NCBI RefSeq assembly: GCF_009796825.1
Contig: NZ_CP047030.1
Location: forward strand, 2,467,001-2,531,000
Reading direction: 5' to 3'
Length of the DNA: 64,000 nucleotides
From: Algibacter sp. L3A6
Lineage (GTDB): Bacteria; Bacteroidota; Bacteroidia; Flavobacteriales; Flavobacteriaceae
Made by a program: the position numbers and the translations under genes. Under the pieces are notes generated by a model that was not told the origin of the DNA, did no database searches, and worked only from the letters and a program-made list of their open reading frames with translations. Shown here one piece after another: positions 34,191 to 43,416 of the stretch. Positions within the stretch are counted from its first letter, which is position 1. Each line of letters begins with the position of its first letter.

Positions 34191-34532
34191 ATGGAACAAC
34201 ACTACAAGTTATTTAGAGTAAGAGAGCTAGCAGACAATGACGAAAGTTTTATTGCGGCGCTTGCCGAAGCATTTTTGGAAGAAGTACCGGAAGATGCAGA
34301 ACGCTTAAAAAAAGCGGTTGCCGAGAAAGATTATCAAGAAGCTTATCAGGCAGCACATAAAATGAAACCAACAATTGATTTATTTGAATTAGGTGTACTT
34401 GATACCTTAATTGAAGTACAAGATTGGGGGAAATTTACTAAAAAAGAATTGGATGTTACCGGACAACTTAATACCGTGATTACCGCAGTAGAGAGTGCCG
34501 TGGCTGAAATTAAGGCAGATTTTAATTTATAG
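34191..34532 (+). CDS. Stand-alone histidine phosphotransfer (Hpt) protein
   Basis: A 113-residue helical protein. The phospho-accepting His56 lies in AYQAAHKMKPTIDLFELG, matching the AHxxKP motif of Hpt domains. No kinase or receiver domain is fused, and none is nearby. It would pass phosphate between a hybrid sensor kinase and a response regulator encoded elsewhere. It begins in contact with the FAH stop codon and ends 3 bases before cinA. Confidence 0.83.
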   Translation: MEQHYKLFRVRELADNDESFIAALAEAFLEEVPEDAERLKKAVAEKDYQEAYQAAHKMKPTIDLFELGVLDTLIEVQDWGKFTKKELDVTGQLNTVITAVESAVAEIKADFNL

Positions 34533-34535
34533 CTT

Positions 34536-35786
34536 ATGTTAGCAGAAATTATTACCATTGGAGACGAGCTGCTTATTGGGCAAGTAATAGATACTAATTC
34601 TGCTTATATTGGCAAGCAACTTAATAAAATTGGAGTTTCGGTGTACCAAATTACATCTATTCAAGATGATAAGGAACATATTCTTCAGGCCTTTAAAGAT
34701 GCTGAAAGCCGCGTAGATGTTATAATAATTACCGGTGGTTTAGGGCCAACAAAAGACGATATTACCAAAAAAACAATTGCCGAGTATTTTAATGATACTT
34801 TAATTAGAGATGATTCGGTAGAGAAAAACATACAAGATCTTTGGCATAAATACGTACGCCAAACATTATTACAAGTTAATTTAGATCAGGCGCTGGTGCC
34901 ATCTAAGGCTACAGTTTTAATGAATACTTTGGGTACAGCGCCTGGTATGTGGATGGAGAGAAATAACAAAGTTTTTGTTTCATTACCTGGTGTGCCTTTT
35001 GAAATGGAAGGCTTAATAGACCGCGAAGTGGTACCACGCATTAGAGATAAATTTGATTGTCCTTATATTTTACATCGTACCCTTTTAATTTTTGGTTTAG
35101 GTGAAAGCACTTTAGCTGCGAGAATTGAAGATTGGGAAGATGCACTACCTCCTGAAATTAAATTAGCATACTTACCAAGTTTAGGGAATATGCGCTTGCG
35201 ATTATCATCTAAAGGTTTTGATAAGAGTAAAGTAATAAGTGAGGTACAGAAACAAATTGATACCCTTATTCCTTTAATTAAAGAAGAATTTGTAGGTTTT
35301 GAGGAAGATGATGCTTCAATTGAAGCTATAATTGGAAAACAACTTACCAAAATAGGTAAAACTGTAGCTACAGCAGAAAGTTGTACAGGTGGTAAGATTG
35401 CCGAACGTTTTACGGCAAATTCTGGTGCTTCGGCATATTTTAAAGGAAGTGTAGTGAGCTATGCAACCGAATCTAAAATTAATATTTTAGGTGTTTCTAA
35501 AGAGGCTATAGATGCCGATTCTGTGGTTAGTGCAAAAGTAGCAGAATCTATGGCGAAACATGTTTTAGAATTATTTGATGTCGATTTTGCAATTGCTACA
35601 ACAGGTAATGCAGGACCAACAAAAGGTGATTCTGATGTTGAAGTAGGAACAGTTTTTATTGCGATCGCGACAAAAACTAGAGTTTATTCAGAAAAATTTA
35701 TGTTAGGCAATTTGAGATTAAAAGTAATAAATAAGGGGGCTAACAAGGCTTTTGAAATGTTATTGAAAGAAATTTTTAAAAATTGA
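34536..35786 (+). CDS. cinA: CinA: ADP-ribose pyrophosphatase/nicotinamide mononucleotide deamidase
   Basis: A 416-residue protein with an N-terminal MoCF-like COG1058 domain (MLAEIITIGDELLIGQVIDT, then ITGGLGPTKDDITK) and a C-terminal PncC amidase domain (TAESCTGGKIAERFT; SGASAYFKGSVVSYA; TTGNAGPTKGD). Known CinA proteins recycle pyridine nucleotides by deamidating NMN and cleaving ADP-ribose; in some species they are competence-linked. Last of the FAH-Hpt-cinA operon. Full length for the two-domain form. Confidence 0.95.
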   Translation: MLAEIITIGDELLIGQVIDTNSAYIGKQLNKIGVSVYQITSIQDDKEHILQAFKDAESRVDVIIITGGLGPTKDDITKKTIAEYFNDTLIRDDSVEKNIQDLWHKYVRQTLLQVNLDQALVPSKATVLMNTLGTAPGMWMERNNKVFVSLPGVPFEMEGLIDREVVPRIRDKFDCPYILHRTLLIFGLGESTLAARIEDWEDALPPEIKLAYLPSLGNMRLRLSSKGFDKSKVISEVQKQIDTLIPLIKEEFVGFEEDDASIEAIIGKQLTKIGKTVATAESCTGGKIAERFTANSGASAYFKGSVVSYATESKINILGVSKEAIDADSVVSAKVAESMAKHVLELFDVDFAIATTGNAGPTKGDSDVEVGTVFIAIATKTRVYSEKFMLGNLRLKVINKGANKAFEMLLKEIFKN

Positions 35787-35819
35787 TAAAAAATTGGTTG
35801 TCATACCGTAAAGATTTTA

Positions 35820-35827
35820 TATATTTG
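35820..35827 (+). promoter_or_regulatory. Putative -7 box TATATTTG before rpmB
   Basis: TATATTTG matches TAnnTTTG, 38 bases before the rpmB ATG at 35866; expected for a strongly expressed ribosomal operon. Confidence 0.6.
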
Positions 35828-35865
35828 CACCTCGATTTTAAGCAACAAAATTAAAGTTATATAGA

Positions 35866-36105
35866 ATGTCAAGAGTTTGTGAACTTACAGGAAAGAAGGC
35901 GATGGTTGGAAACAACGTGTCTCATGCATTAAACAGAACTAAACGCAAATTCAATGCGAATTTAGTAAAGAAACGTTTTTACCTTCCAGAAGAAGACAGC
36001 TGGATAACTTTAAAGGTTTCAACATCTGCTTTAAAAACAATTAATAAAATAGGTATTTCTGCAGCAATTAAAGATGCAAAATCTAAAGGATTTTTAACGA
36101 AGTAA
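35866..36105 (+). CDS. rpmB: 50S ribosomal protein L28
   Basis: A 79-residue basic protein. MSRVCELTGKKAMVGNNVSH, then ALNRTKRKFNANL are the L28 signatures, followed by the usual basic C-terminus. Only one Cys of the zinc ribbon type (Cys5) is present, so it is the non-zinc form. First gene of rpmB-rpmG-DUF4295, with ftsY next. Confidence 0.97.
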   Translation: MSRVCELTGKKAMVGNNVSHALNRTKRKFNANLVKKRFYLPEEDSWITLKVSTSALKTINKIGISAAIKDAKSKGFLTK

Positions 36106-36130
36106 TTCGCTGTATTAAAAATATAAAGAA

Positions 36131-36313
36131 ATGGCAAAAAGAGGCAATAGAATACAGGTGATATTAGAATGTACAGAGCATAAAGAATCTGGTCAAGCGG
36201 GTACTTCTCGTTACATTACTACTAAGAATAAAAAGAACACGCCAGATAGAATGGAGATTAAGAAATTTAATCCTATCCTTAAGCGTATGACAGTTCATAA
36301 AGAAATTAAATAA
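36131..36313 (+). CDS. rpmG: 50S ribosomal protein L33
   Basis: A 60-residue protein starting MAKRGNRIQVILECTEHKES and ending in PILKRMTVHKEIK. The L33 core is clear (RYITTKNKKNTPDRME). Instead of the CxxC pairs of zinc-binding L33, only one Cys is seen, so it is a zinc-free version. 25 bases after rpmB. Confidence 0.96.
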   Translation: MAKRGNRIQVILECTEHKESGQAGTSRYITTKNKKNTPDRMEIKKFNPILKRMTVHKEIK

Positions 36314-36362
36314 TTAGAAGTTTTAGCAATAAAATTTCAAATACCTTAAAAATATATAGGTC

Positions 36363-36515
36363 ATGGCAAAGAAATCCGTAGCATCATTACAAACAGGATC
36401 TAAAAGATTAACAAAAGCAATAAAAATGGTAAAGTCTCCAAAAACTGGAGCTTACATGTTTGTTGAATCTATCATGAATCCAGAACAAGTAAGTGACTTT
36501 TTAGCTAAAAAGTAA
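36363..36515 (+). CDS. DUF4295 family small basic protein
   Basis: A 50-codon gene, ATG at 36363 and TAA at 36513-36515. The product starts MAKKSVASLQTGSKRLTKAI and ends NPEQVSDFLAKK. This short Lys-rich protein is conserved in Bacteroidota directly after rpmG, so it is presumably ribosome-associated, though this is unproven. About 50 bases after rpmG, probably in the same transcript. A strong hairpin follows at 36537. Confidence 0.9.
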   Translation: MAKKSVASLQTGSKRLTKAIKMVKSPKTGAYMFVESIMNPEQVSDFLAKK

Positions 36516-36536
36516 TTTACAGTGTTATACAATATT

Positions 36537-36574
36537 AAAAGCTGCTTTCGTTTTCGAAAGCAGCTTTTTTATTT
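36537..36574 (+). terminator. Terminator of the rpmB-rpmG-DUF4295 operon
   Basis: AAAAGCTGCTTTCG - TTTT - CGAAAGCAGCTTTT followed by further T, a 14-base perfect stem, 22 bases after the DUF4295 stop. It separates the small-protein operon from ftsY. Confidence 0.88.
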
Positions 36575-36773
36575 TTATATTTGAATAGGTTAATTTAACT
36601 GACACATTAGCAGTAAAAAAATGTGGTAAGGATTTTGACAAGAGTAATTAGGAACGTGCTACGAAAAAACATTTATGTAAAAGTAACTTTGTTTAATTTA
36701 TGATAACGAACCTAACAATTAAAGTAGAAATATAAAGAGCATAACCACTCTATAACTAACAACTAGCAAGAAA

Positions 36774-37748
36774 ATGAGCTTTTTTAAAAAAATATTTTCG
36801 TCGGATAAAAAGGAAACCCTTGATAAAGGATTAGAAAAAACTAAATCTAGTTTTTTTGGAAAACTAAGTAAAGCGGTAGCCGGAAAATCTAAAGTAGACG
36901 ACGAGGTTTTAGATAACCTTGAAGAAGTTCTTGTATCTAGTGATGTTGGTGTAAATACCACGCTTAAAGTTATAGAACGCATTGAAGAACGTGTTGCAAA
37001 GGACAAATACCTTGGTACTGATGAGCTTAATAAAATACTTCGTGAAGAAATTGCTGCTTTGTTAAGCGAAACAAATTCTGGAGAAGATACCGATTATACA
37101 ATACCTACTTTGCCAAAACAAGAAAATGGTAAAAAAACGCCTTATGTTTTAATGGTAGTTGGTGTTAATGGTGTTGGTAAAACAACAACTATTGGTAAGT
37201 TGGCTTATCAATTTAAAAAACAAGGTTTGAAGGTGGTTTTAGGTGCGGCAGATACGTTTCGCGCAGCAGCCATAGACCAATTACAAGTTTGGGCAGACCG
37301 TGTAGATGTACCAATGATTCGTCAGGAAATGGGAAGTGATCCTGCTTCTGTAGCGTTCGACGCATTAAAGTCTGGTGTTAATCAAGATGCCGATGTTATT
37401 ATTATTGATACAGCCGGACGTCTACACAACAAGATAAACTTAATGAATGAGCTTACCAAGGTAAAGCGCGTTATGCAAAAAGTTGTTGTAGATGCGCCTC
37501 ACGATGTGCTTTTAGTTTTAGATGGTTCTACAGGTCAAAATGCTTTTGAGCAAGCTAAGCAGTTTACAGCAGCTACAGAGGTTACATCTTTAGCCGTTAC
37601 CAAACTAGATGGTACGGCAAAAGGAGGAGTTGTTATTGGTATTTCCGATCAATTTAAAATTCCTGTAAAATATATTGGTGTTGGTGAAGGTATCGAAGAT
37701 TTACAAGTGTTCAATAAATATGAATTTGTAGATTCTTTTTTCAAATAG
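36774..37748 (+). CDS. ftsY: Signal recognition particle receptor FtsY
   Basis: A 324-residue SRP GTPase. The basic N-terminus (MSFFKKIFSSDKKETLDKGL) replaces the long acidic A domain of E. coli and may bind lipid. The NG domain carries G1 VVGVNGVGKTTTIGKLAYQF, ADTFRAAAIDQL, G3 IIIDTAGRLHNK, and G4 AVTKLDGTAKGG. It docks ribosome-SRP complexes at the membrane. Transcribed after the rpmB operon terminator, with a gap of about 200 bases likely holding its own promoter. Confidence 0.97.
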   Translation: MSFFKKIFSSDKKETLDKGLEKTKSSFFGKLSKAVAGKSKVDDEVLDNLEEVLVSSDVGVNTTLKVIERIEERVAKDKYLGTDELNKILREEIAALLSETNSGEDTDYTIPTLPKQENGKKTPYVLMVVGVNGVGKTTTIGKLAYQFKKQGLKVVLGAADTFRAAAIDQLQVWADRVDVPMIRQEMGSDPASVAFDALKSGVNQDADVIIIDTAGRLHNKINLMNELTKVKRVMQKVVVDAPHDVLLVLDGSTGQNAFEQAKQFTAATEVTSLAVTKLDGTAKGGVVIGISDQFKIPVKYIGVGEGIEDLQVFNKYEFVDSFFK

Positions 37749-37751
37749 AAA

Positions 37752-39938
37752 TTATCTTTTTAGTGTAAAGTGTCCGGTGTAATTCTTGCCATCGGCACGT
37801 GTTACTACAAACCAATAATCTGAAGTTGGCATGTTTCTTCCATTATAACTGCCATCCCATGATGTGTTTTTATCTAAGGTTTTAAGTAGTTTTCCATATC
37901 TATCGTATATTTTTATATCTAAAGTTTCTTCCGTTTCGGAATACTTAATAGACCATGTGTCATGAAATCCATCTCCATTTGGCGTAAAGTATTTAGGTGC
38001 ATTTAATATGTAAACATTTTCTGTAATAGTACCACAACCATTTTTATCTCTTACGTAAATAGTGTATTCCCCTATTGGTAATCTTGTAAATACATTATCA
38101 TCTTGGTAGTTGGTGTCATCTAAAGAGAATTCATAATCTCCAAGACTTAAGTGAGATAAATTAACGGTTATTGAATTGTTAGTGTCGGTCCAATCTTCAA
38201 TTTCAATATTTTGAATAATGGCTTCGTTAGATAGTACGACTTCGAAATTTTTAGTTGTAGAGCAGGTGTAGGTGGCATAATCTTTAGTTACTGTTATGGA
38301 GTAACTGCCAATATTTGAAGTAGGAATATTTATAGTTTGTGTTGTTTCTCCGGTAGACCAAAGGTAAGTATTAAAACCATTTCCTGCATCTACCGTTATT
38401 TCATTGTCGTCTTCACATATACCTATAAAGTCTTGAATATCAATTATTGGAGTCGCTTGTAGCGAAACAGTTATTTCTGCTATTTGATAACAATGATCGG
38501 CCGAATCAATTCGAGCGTAAATTGTAGGGGTTTCTATATACCAATTATAACTAGTCGGTTCTGTAATATGTTGGTCTTCATAATAGTTTTCTGCTCCCGA
38601 TTGAGATGTGAAGAAATTGAAATTACAATCACTACAGTTGGTTAATAGAGCTTCGTAAATTGTAAAATCAATAACTTCTTCATCATCATTTAAATTATCA
38701 CAGACCACAACTGATATGTTATTTATGGCGAGTGTGGGCGATATTATGTTTACCAAAACAGCAAGTCTGTCATCACTTTCACAACCATTAATAGTTTCTT
38801 TTGCTGCGTAATAAGTAACTCCGTCGTTTAAACTTGTTTCCTCTGGTAAAATATTTCCTGCTATTTGGGCATCATACCAAATAGCAGTTGCGCTAACTTC
38901 AATATTCGCTATAGTTGGGTTTTGTGTAGTGCAAAATAACTGTTCGGCTTCACCGGTTAGGGCTTCTGGAGTTCCAATAATTTCTACTTCAAAATTATCT
39001 GAAGCAATTCTGCAAAAAGCAGAGTTTATGTAATTGCCGTTGGCAACAGTTAATCTATATAGAAATGTCCCGGGAGTGTTCGTGTCGAAAAACAGATAGT
39101 TTGGAGTGGTTTCGCCTGTAATATCTAGCCAAGTATCAGCATTGTCATCAGAAAGCTGCCATTGATATCGTGGATCGGTATATCCGGAAGAAACATCAGC
39201 TTGAAAAGTATAGTTTACACTTTCGTTTTGGCAAATAGATAAAGCTGTTGCAGCGTCGTTGTCAATAGAATTAATTATAGTTGGGCCACAAGGTCTAAAG
39301 CTAATATCATCTAATGCAATATCGTTACCAGGATGTGCGCTAGGCGCAGAGTTTAAAATGCTAATAACAACTTCCGCGTCAGCTCCCGATGTAAAAAAGA
39401 AGCCATATTGTAACCATGTTGGTGAAGATGTTTGGTTAATGTCTCCTGTGCTATAAAACCCTAAAATATTACCAGAAGTGTCACTAATTCTGAAGGTTAC
39501 ATTCGGGCTATATTGATCTGTAAGTCCTGCGTTGGGGTTCAATAAATTTATTAACCATGCTGAAAATTCATAAGTAGTATTCGGGCAAAGTCCTGAAACT
39601 GTTTTAGTGTAAAATACACCTTCATTTGCTATTACGGCGCTATTAATTACCATCATATATCCATTTGAATTACCAGTGTGGTCGTTAGTTACATGCCAGG
39701 CATTGGCTTTTAATCCGCTGGAAGAATTTACGATGGTGTACTCGCCTTCATCTAGCTCACCACTTGCTCTATAAGTAAATGCTGTAATGGCCGAACCTAA
39801 TGCGCTTCCTCTATTTGAGCCCGATCCGAAGTCGATTTCTACAATAGGGTCACCTAAACTACCTTCACATAATTGCGCGTGAGATTGGATGTAAATACAG
39901 AATATTGTAAGTAGAGAGAATATATGTTTCTTTTGCAA
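37752..39938 (-). CDS. Secreted T9SS type B sorting domain protein
   Basis: A 728-residue exported protein. Signal peptide MQKKHIFSLLTIFCIYIQSH, cut near AQ. The N-terminal 200 residues (VEIDFGSGSNRGSALGS, later PNTTYEFSAWLINLLNP and GNDIALDDISFRPCG) look like a carbohydrate-binding beta-sandwich. Ig/PKD-like repeats follow, with DAGNGFNTYLWSTGETTQT, then the gliding C-terminal (CHU_C) block APKYFTPNGDGFHDTWSI and MPTSDYWFVVTRADGK. This last directs export by the type IX system and surface attachment. Probably an adhesin; the ligand is unknown. Confidence 0.92.
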   Translation of the reverse strand: MQKKHIFSLLTIFCIYIQSHAQLCEGSLGDPIVEIDFGSGSNRGSALGSAITAFTYRASGELDEGEYTIVNSSSGLKANAWHVTNDHTGNSNGYMMVINSAVIANEGVFYTKTVSGLCPNTTYEFSAWLINLLNPNAGLTDQYSPNVTFRISDTSGNILGFYSTGDINQTSSPTWLQYGFFFTSGADAEVVISILNSAPSAHPGNDIALDDISFRPCGPTIINSIDNDAATALSICQNESVNYTFQADVSSGYTDPRYQWQLSDDNADTWLDITGETTPNYLFFDTNTPGTFLYRLTVANGNYINSAFCRIASDNFEVEIIGTPEALTGEAEQLFCTTQNPTIANIEVSATAIWYDAQIAGNILPEETSLNDGVTYYAAKETINGCESDDRLAVLVNIISPTLAINNISVVVCDNLNDDEEVIDFTIYEALLTNCSDCNFNFFTSQSGAENYYEDQHITEPTSYNWYIETPTIYARIDSADHCYQIAEITVSLQATPIIDIQDFIGICEDDNEITVDAGNGFNTYLWSTGETTQTINIPTSNIGSYSITVTKDYATYTCSTTKNFEVVLSNEAIIQNIEIEDWTDTNNSITVNLSHLSLGDYEFSLDDTNYQDDNVFTRLPIGEYTIYVRDKNGCGTITENVYILNAPKYFTPNGDGFHDTWSIKYSETEETLDIKIYDRYGKLLKTLDKNTSWDGSYNGRNMPTSDYWFVVTRADGKNYTGHFTLKR

Positions 39939-40183
39939 AGTCTTTTCTTTAAACGAGTTTTTCAGCAGGAAGTATTAATAACAAAGTTTTATTAATACTT
40001 TACTTTTTAATACTTTGATTTAGTAATAACGTTTAGATGTGTTTTAGAAGAAAAACTTGCGTTTGAAGTTTTAATAGAGGCTTATGGATATTGTTAGTAA
40101 GTATTTATCAATTGTATTAATCAGACTGTTTAGATAAATAACAGTGTTCGTTTTATTTTTAAGATGAAGAAGATAGGTAAAGC

Positions 40184-41263
40184 TTACTCGATTAAAGCAT
40201 TGATTTTAGCCCATAACTCGTTATCAAAACTAGATAAGGCGAAATTTTCGCTATCGGCAGCGTTGCCCATTCTTACAATTACTAGTTTTTTACTTGGTAC
40301 AATATAAATTTTCTGATCGTTTTTACCTAAAGCGGCATACATATCATCAGGGGCATTTGGAATTAGTTTTCCATTAAACTCTAATTGACTTTGCGGTAAA
40401 TGGTAGCTCGATTTTCCGTTAAGCCACCATAAATAGCCATAAGCCTCATTAATGTTTTGCGAGGTATTAGTCGCTTCATTTAAAAAAGCTTCAGATATAA
40501 TTTGTGTTTCATCCCATGTTCCGTTGGTATACATTAAAAGTCCAAAGCGTGCCATACTTCGTGTGTTGCTCCAATAGACACTTAAATTATTGAGAGAAAT
40601 CCATTGACCACTCATACCTATTTTATCCTTAAGGTTTTCACTGAAATAAGTGTCCCAATTTTGGCCGGTTGCTGCGGCGACTACATCTTGTGTTTTTACA
40701 TAAACATTGTGGTAGGCCCAACGGGAGTTTGCATCCGCTATATATTGTAGGTTTTCTGGAGTTACATCGTCGCCCAAACTATCGTCCAAACCAGAACTCA
40801 TAGATAGTAAGTTTTTAGTTGAAATTAGGTTCTCTTTTTCTAAAGTCAAACTCGTCCAGCCAATTCCTAAATAGTCGGATACTTTAGTGTTTATATTTAA
40901 AAAATTTTGGTCTTGCGCTATTCCTGCGGTTGCTGTGGTCAACGTTTTTCCTGCACTTGCCCAGTACCAAGATTTTGTGCTGCTATGGTCGTTCATGTAG
41001 TGCTCAACTACAAGCTTACCATCATGTAAAATGATAAAGCTTTTACTATTTTTTTCTTCTAAGTAATCGAGTAGTGATTGTAGTTCGTTAGCGTTCCAGT
41101 TTAAATCGCTTATGGATTTTGTTTCCCAAACATCTGAACTTAAAGGAGGAAAATAGATGGGTTCAACAGTTGGGTTTTCTTCTATAATTGGATTGTTCTC
41201 AGAAGAACAATTCAAAATTAATAATACGAAAACTAGATTGATATGGCGTAAATACTTCATCAT
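40184..41263 (-). CDS. Beta-lactamase-fold serine hydrolase, lipoprotein
   Basis: A 359-residue protein starting MMKYLRHINLVFVLLILNCS, with lipidation at Cys19. The fold of class C beta-lactamases is seen: the nucleophile Ser-x-x-Lys in WYWASAGKTLTT and the Tyr-x-Asn in WAYHNVYV, and further along a C-terminal KKLVIVRMGN strand. Members are esterases, D-amino acid peptidases or beta-lactamases; antibiotic resistance cannot be inferred. It stands alone, divergent from rimO. Confidence 0.88.
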   Translation of the reverse strand: MMKYLRHINLVFVLLILNCSSENNPIIEENPTVEPIYFPPLSSDVWETKSISDLNWNANELQSLLDYLEEKNSKSFIILHDGKLVVEHYMNDHSSTKSWYWASAGKTLTTATAGIAQDQNFLNINTKVSDYLGIGWTSLTLEKENLISTKNLLSMSSGLDDSLGDDVTPENLQYIADANSRWAYHNVYVKTQDVVAAATGQNWDTYFSENLKDKIGMSGQWISLNNLSVYWSNTRSMARFGLLMYTNGTWDETQIISEAFLNEATNTSQNINEAYGYLWWLNGKSSYHLPQSQLEFNGKLIPNAPDDMYAALGKNDQKIYIVPSKKLVIVRMGNAADSENFALSSFDNELWAKINALIE

Positions 41264-41365
41264 AGTAAATTTAATAATTTAGACTGTAAAACGGACTATT
41301 GGTTTAATCTAAATTTCTATTGGTGTTATTCTTCAATCATTCCTAGTAAATCAATCCGCATTGCG

Positions 41366-41373
41366 TATCTTTG
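41366..41373 (+). promoter_or_regulatory. Putative -7 box TATCTTTG before rimO
   Basis: TATCTTTG matches TAnnTTTG and lies 17 bases upstream of the ATG at 41391. It falls inside the longer possible frame, which rules out that longer start. Confidence 0.6.
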
Positions 41374-41390
41374 CACACTTAATTTTTGGT

Positions 41391-42695
41391 ATGAGAACAA
41401 AGACACTTAAAAAGAACAAAATCAACGTAGTAACACTAGGCTGTAGTAAAAATGTTTACGATAGCGAAGTGCTTATGGGGCAACTTAAAGCCAGCGGAAA
41501 AGATGTTGTACATGAAGAAGAAGGTAATATTGTGGTTATAAATACCTGCGGTTTTATCAATAATGCGAAGGAAGAAAGTGTAAATACTATTCTTGAATAC
41601 GTACAGAAAAAAAACGATGGCGATGTAGATAAAGTCTTTGTTACCGGTTGTTTAAGTGAACGTTATAAGCCAGATTTGATAAAAGAAATCCCTAATGTGG
41701 ATGAGTATTTTGGAACTACTGAGTTACCAGGATTACTAAAAGCTTTGGGTGCCGATTACCGACACGAATTAATTGGTGAGCGTTTAACAACAACGCCAAA
41801 AAACTATGCTTACTTAAAAATTGCAGAAGGTTGCGATAGACCATGTTCTTTTTGTGCCATTCCTTTAATGCGCGGTAAACATAAAAGTACACCTATTGAA
41901 GATTTGGTTACCGAATCGGAAAAACTAGCAGCTAAAGGTGTTAAAGAATTGATATTAATTGCCCAAGATTTAACGTATTACGGACTTGATATTTATAAAA
42001 AACGAAACTTAGCAGAGCTATTAGAGGCTTTAGTAAAAGTAGAAGGTATCGAGTGGATTCGTTTACATTACGCATTTCCAACAGGCTTTCCGTTAGACGT
42101 TTTAGATGTTATGAAACGCGAACCTAAAGTTTGTAATTATTTAGATATTCCGTTGCAGCATATTTCAGACTCTGTTTTAAAAAGTATGCGTCGTGGTACT
42201 AATAAAGCAAAAACGACTAAGTTAATTGGTCAGTTTAGAGAAGCTGTGCCAGAAATGACAATTAGAACAACGTTAATTGTTGGGTATCCTGGTGAAACAG
42301 AAGAGAATTTCCAAGAGTTAAAACAATGGGTTAGCGATATGCGTTTTGAGCGTTTAGGTTGTTTTACTTATTCTCATGAAGAAAATACACATGCTTACAC
42401 TTTAGAGGACGATGTGCCAGAAGAGGTTAAAGTTGATAGAGCAAACCAAATTATGGAAATTCAATCTCAAATTTCTTGGGAACTGAATCAACATAAAATA
42501 GGAGAGACTTTTAAAGTAGTTATCGATAGAAAAGAAGGTAATTATTTTGTTGGTCGTACTGAGTTTGATTCTCCAGATGTAGATAACGAAGTATTAATCG
42601 ATGCATCTAAATGTTATTTAAAAACAGGTGAATTTGCAACTGTAAAAGTAACAGAAGCAGAAGATTTTGATTTATATGCTGAAGTAGTTCTTTAG
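41391..42695 (+). CDS. rimO: Ribosomal protein S12 methylthiotransferase RimO
   Basis: A 434-residue radical SAM enzyme that adds a methylthio group to an Asp of ribosomal protein S12. The MTTase domain has VVTLGCSKNVYDSE and VVINTCGFI; the radical SAM cluster is EGCDRPCSFCAIPLMRGKHK (CxxxCxxC); YPGETEENF and a C-terminal TRAM domain follow. The start at 41391 is chosen because the promoter box lies upstream of it and the extra 10 residues of a longer frame are not conserved. Confidence 0.96.
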   Translation: MRTKTLKKNKINVVTLGCSKNVYDSEVLMGQLKASGKDVVHEEEGNIVVINTCGFINNAKEESVNTILEYVQKKNDGDVDKVFVTGCLSERYKPDLIKEIPNVDEYFGTTELPGLLKALGADYRHELIGERLTTTPKNYAYLKIAEGCDRPCSFCAIPLMRGKHKSTPIEDLVTESEKLAAKGVKELILIAQDLTYYGLDIYKKRNLAELLEALVKVEGIEWIRLHYAFPTGFPLDVLDVMKREPKVCNYLDIPLQHISDSVLKSMRRGTNKAKTTKLIGQFREAVPEMTIRTTLIVGYPGETEENFQELKQWVSDMRFERLGCFTYSHEENTHAYTLEDDVPEEVKVDRANQIMEIQSQISWELNQHKIGETFKVVIDRKEGNYFVGRTEFDSPDVDNEVLIDASKCYLKTGEFATVKVTEAEDFDLYAEVVL

Positions 42696-42713
42696 TTTCT
42701 AAGTATTGGTACG

Positions 42714-43400
42714 ATGAAGGATATCAATTTTTTGAAATTTCTAAGAGATTTATGTGCTGAAAGCATGTCTGTTTTGGATGCTAATATTCCGAAATCTAAA
42801 TATATACCAATAAGTTTATCTGAATCTAACGACGTTCTAAATGTCATAGATGTATCATCTTCTAATATATTAGCTGATTTTGTAAACACCCATATTAAAA
42901 ACCATAAGGCTGAAGTAGCTTATGGCGGTTATTTAGAGGTGAGAAACATTTATAAGCGTAGTACGCATTTTAGCAGTCAAGCTGAAGAAGAACGTAATAT
43001 CCACTTAGGCGTCGATTTATGGAGTCCCATTGGAACGTCTATTTTTACACCGTTTGATTCCGTAGTGCATAGCTTTAACAATAATGAGAACTTTGGAGAT
43101 TACGGACCAACCATTATATTAAAGCATACTTTACAAAATGTTGATTTTTATACTCTTTACGGGCATTTAAGTTTGGCTTCCATTGATAATCTTGAAGTTG
43201 GAGAAGTTTTCAAGCAAGCTGATAAAATAGCCGAATTGGGTGATGCTTCTGTAAATGGTGATTATCCTCCGCATTTACATTTTCAGATTATAAAAGATAT
43301 TCAAGATTATAAAGGTGATTACCCGGGAGTTTGTTCTAAAACGGATTTGGCGTTTTATGAGCGTAATTGTCCGGACCCTAAGTTAATACTTAACTTATAG
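42714..43400 (+). CDS. M23-family (LytM-like) peptidase without signal peptide
   Basis: A 228-residue protein. NIHLGVDLWSPIGTSIFTPF has the HxxxD zinc motif, LYGHLSL the following His, and PPHLHFQI the HxH. This is the lysostaphin-type fold of peptidoglycan endopeptidases. No signal peptide or membrane segment is seen at the N-terminus (MKDINFLKFLRDLCAESMSV), which would place it in the cytoplasm unless exported otherwise. It follows rimO by 18 bases, possibly co-transcribed. Confidence 0.86.
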   Translation: MKDINFLKFLRDLCAESMSVLDANIPKSKYIPISLSESNDVLNVIDVSSSNILADFVNTHIKNHKAEVAYGGYLEVRNIYKRSTHFSSQAEEERNIHLGVDLWSPIGTSIFTPFDSVVHSFNNNENFGDYGPTIILKHTLQNVDFYTLYGHLSLASIDNLEVGEVFKQADKIAELGDASVNGDYPPHLHFQIIKDIQDYKGDYPGVCSKTDLAFYERNCPDPKLILNL

Positions 43401-43416
43401 CCTTCCAAAACATAAC

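Noticed and set aside
41361..41390. Longer rimO frame
   Set aside because: The promoter box TATCTTTG lies within it, so the transcript would start after that start codon.
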